This document shows, one piece after another, positions 63,568-64,000 of a stretch of 64,000 bases of DNA. A program made the translations under genes and the position numbers. The stretch is from Thalassospira indica (GTDB taxonomy: Bacteria > Pseudomonadota > Alphaproteobacteria > Rhodospirillales > Thalassospiraceae). The notes beneath the pieces are model-generated. The model was not told the DNA's origin, did not search any database, and saw only the letters and a program-made list of their open reading frames with translations. How positions within the stretch are numbered: position 1 is the stretch's first letter; each line of letters begins with the position of its first letter. The DNA lies in contig NZ_CP031555.1 in the NCBI RefSeq assembly GCF_003403095.1, positions 3,784,001 to 3,848,000 of the forward strand, given 5' to 3'.

Positions 63568-64000
63568 TTGCGCCGCTTGCTGATCATTTTCTGTCTTATT
63601 CTGGCTGGCTCGATCTTTGTCGTCTGGCCGACAATGGCGCTTGACCAGGACGACACGACCATTCGTGAAACGGCACGTGATATCCGCTTGCGGATTTCCG
63701 AGCTTGATCAGCAGCTCAAGGAACATCTGAAGCGTGCCCTTGAAGAATTCGGCAGTCGGCAAGTCGAATGCACCTCTGATCAACCCCGAAAATCATTGTC
63801 GCAATGTATCGAAGAAGATGCGCGCGATCTGACACGAACAACCATCACAATTGCCTCGGCCGGGAAGGATGATAAAAACCTTCTTGATGATCTGGCCGAC
63901 ACCGAAGAACGGTTTGCGCTGTTCACCCGCGAGATGAACAAAACCAATGATCTTCTGGCACGCGCAGGTGCAAGGCTTTACCTCAACAGTCTTGATGTTG
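63568..64000 (+). CDS. 5' part of a membrane-anchored or secreted coiled-coil protein
   Basis: An open frame without stop runs from TTG at 63568 (GGAG nine bases upstream) to the end of the window. It starts LRRLLIIFCLILAGSIFVVW, a signal or anchor helix, followed by MALDQDD and a helical, charged segment (TARDIRLRISELDQQLKEHL, then KRALEEFG) and two Cys about 17 residues apart (VECTSDQ, SQCIEED). Reading frame and composition match its neighbours. I cannot assign a family from 144 residues. Distance to lpxL is about 100 bases, so it may end the lipid A operon or be separate. Confidence 0.6.
   Translation, partial: MRRLLIIFCLILAGSIFVVWPTMALDQDDTTIRETARDIRLRISELDQQLKEHLKRALEEFGSRQVECTSDQPRKSLSQCIEEDARDLTRTTITIASAGKDDKNLLDDLADTEERFALFTREMNKTNDLLARAGARLYLNSLDV

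Noticed and set aside
1..64000. tRNA, rRNA, CRISPR arrays, insertion sequences, integrases, phage genes
   Set aside because: I looked for each by eye on both strands and saw none; short or degenerate RNA genes could be missed without a covariance search.

Overview
The window reads as a chromosomal segment of a Gram-negative alphaproteobacterium. Gene content (TRAP carrier, UbiA/UbiD, COX15-type heme A synthase, DUF3422, DUF4170, an MsbA-DUF374-WaaA-LpxK-LpxL run, TldD/PmbA) and moderately high GC with short intergenic gaps suggest a marine, Thalassospira-like member of the Rhodospirillales. The genus is an inference from gene content and was not tested. I see no rRNA, tRNA, CRISPR array, insertion sequence, phage or integrase. 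Most of the window is core metabolism with small accessory inserts.

Layout. 1-1784: decayed GFA-family gene, TauE/SafE exporter, IMPACT-family protein. 1790-6841: gluconate module, with a GntR-like LacI repressor, two tandem palindromic operators inside the divergent promoter, gluconokinase and a three-part TRAP transporter, closed by a terminator. 6842-8220: lower-GC islet with one unrecognised gene behind a perfect 28-bp palindrome and a 44-residue small gene, bounded by hairpins. 8232-17385: glutathione reductase, membrane protein, dGTPase, APS reductase with a Met8-like siroheme protein, heme A synthase, DUF3422, TldD. 17486-22864: TPR/beta-barrel (Slam-like) outer-membrane protein, FecR-domain exported protein and CHASE2-adenylate cyclase, apparently co-transcribed.

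22968-25084: tandem threonine aldolase paralogues. 25491-31187: complete dipeptide-type ABC importer. 31301-35230 (minus): LysE exporter, DUF985 cupin, PCu(A)C copper chaperone, DUF2946 protein, fumarase C. 35392-41475: GlpR/DeoR-type regulator divergent from a PhnD-PhnC-PhnE-PhnE importer that runs without a gap into GlpD. 41498-48347: GshA, RsmE, UbiA, EtfB-methyltransferase-like protein, two little-known proteins, UbiD. 48351-48883: chromosomal CcdAB-type toxin-antitoxin pair. 48942-53248: secreted protein, PmbA, chemotaxis receptor. 53511-56733: lipid kinase divergent from a PlcP-like metallophosphoesterase overlapping a GT4 glycosyltransferase, with two candidate PHO boxes and a consensus -10 between them. 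56747-64000: kinase-like protein, then the lipid A/Kdo assembly operon and the 5' end of an unidentified membrane-anchored protein.

The most interesting parts are the phospholipid-to-glycolipid remodelling locus with its own PHO boxes (53511-56733), the barrel/FecR/cyclase module (17486-22864), the Phn-type importer wired to glycerol-3-phosphate catabolism (35392-41475), and the uncharacterised islet (6842-8220).
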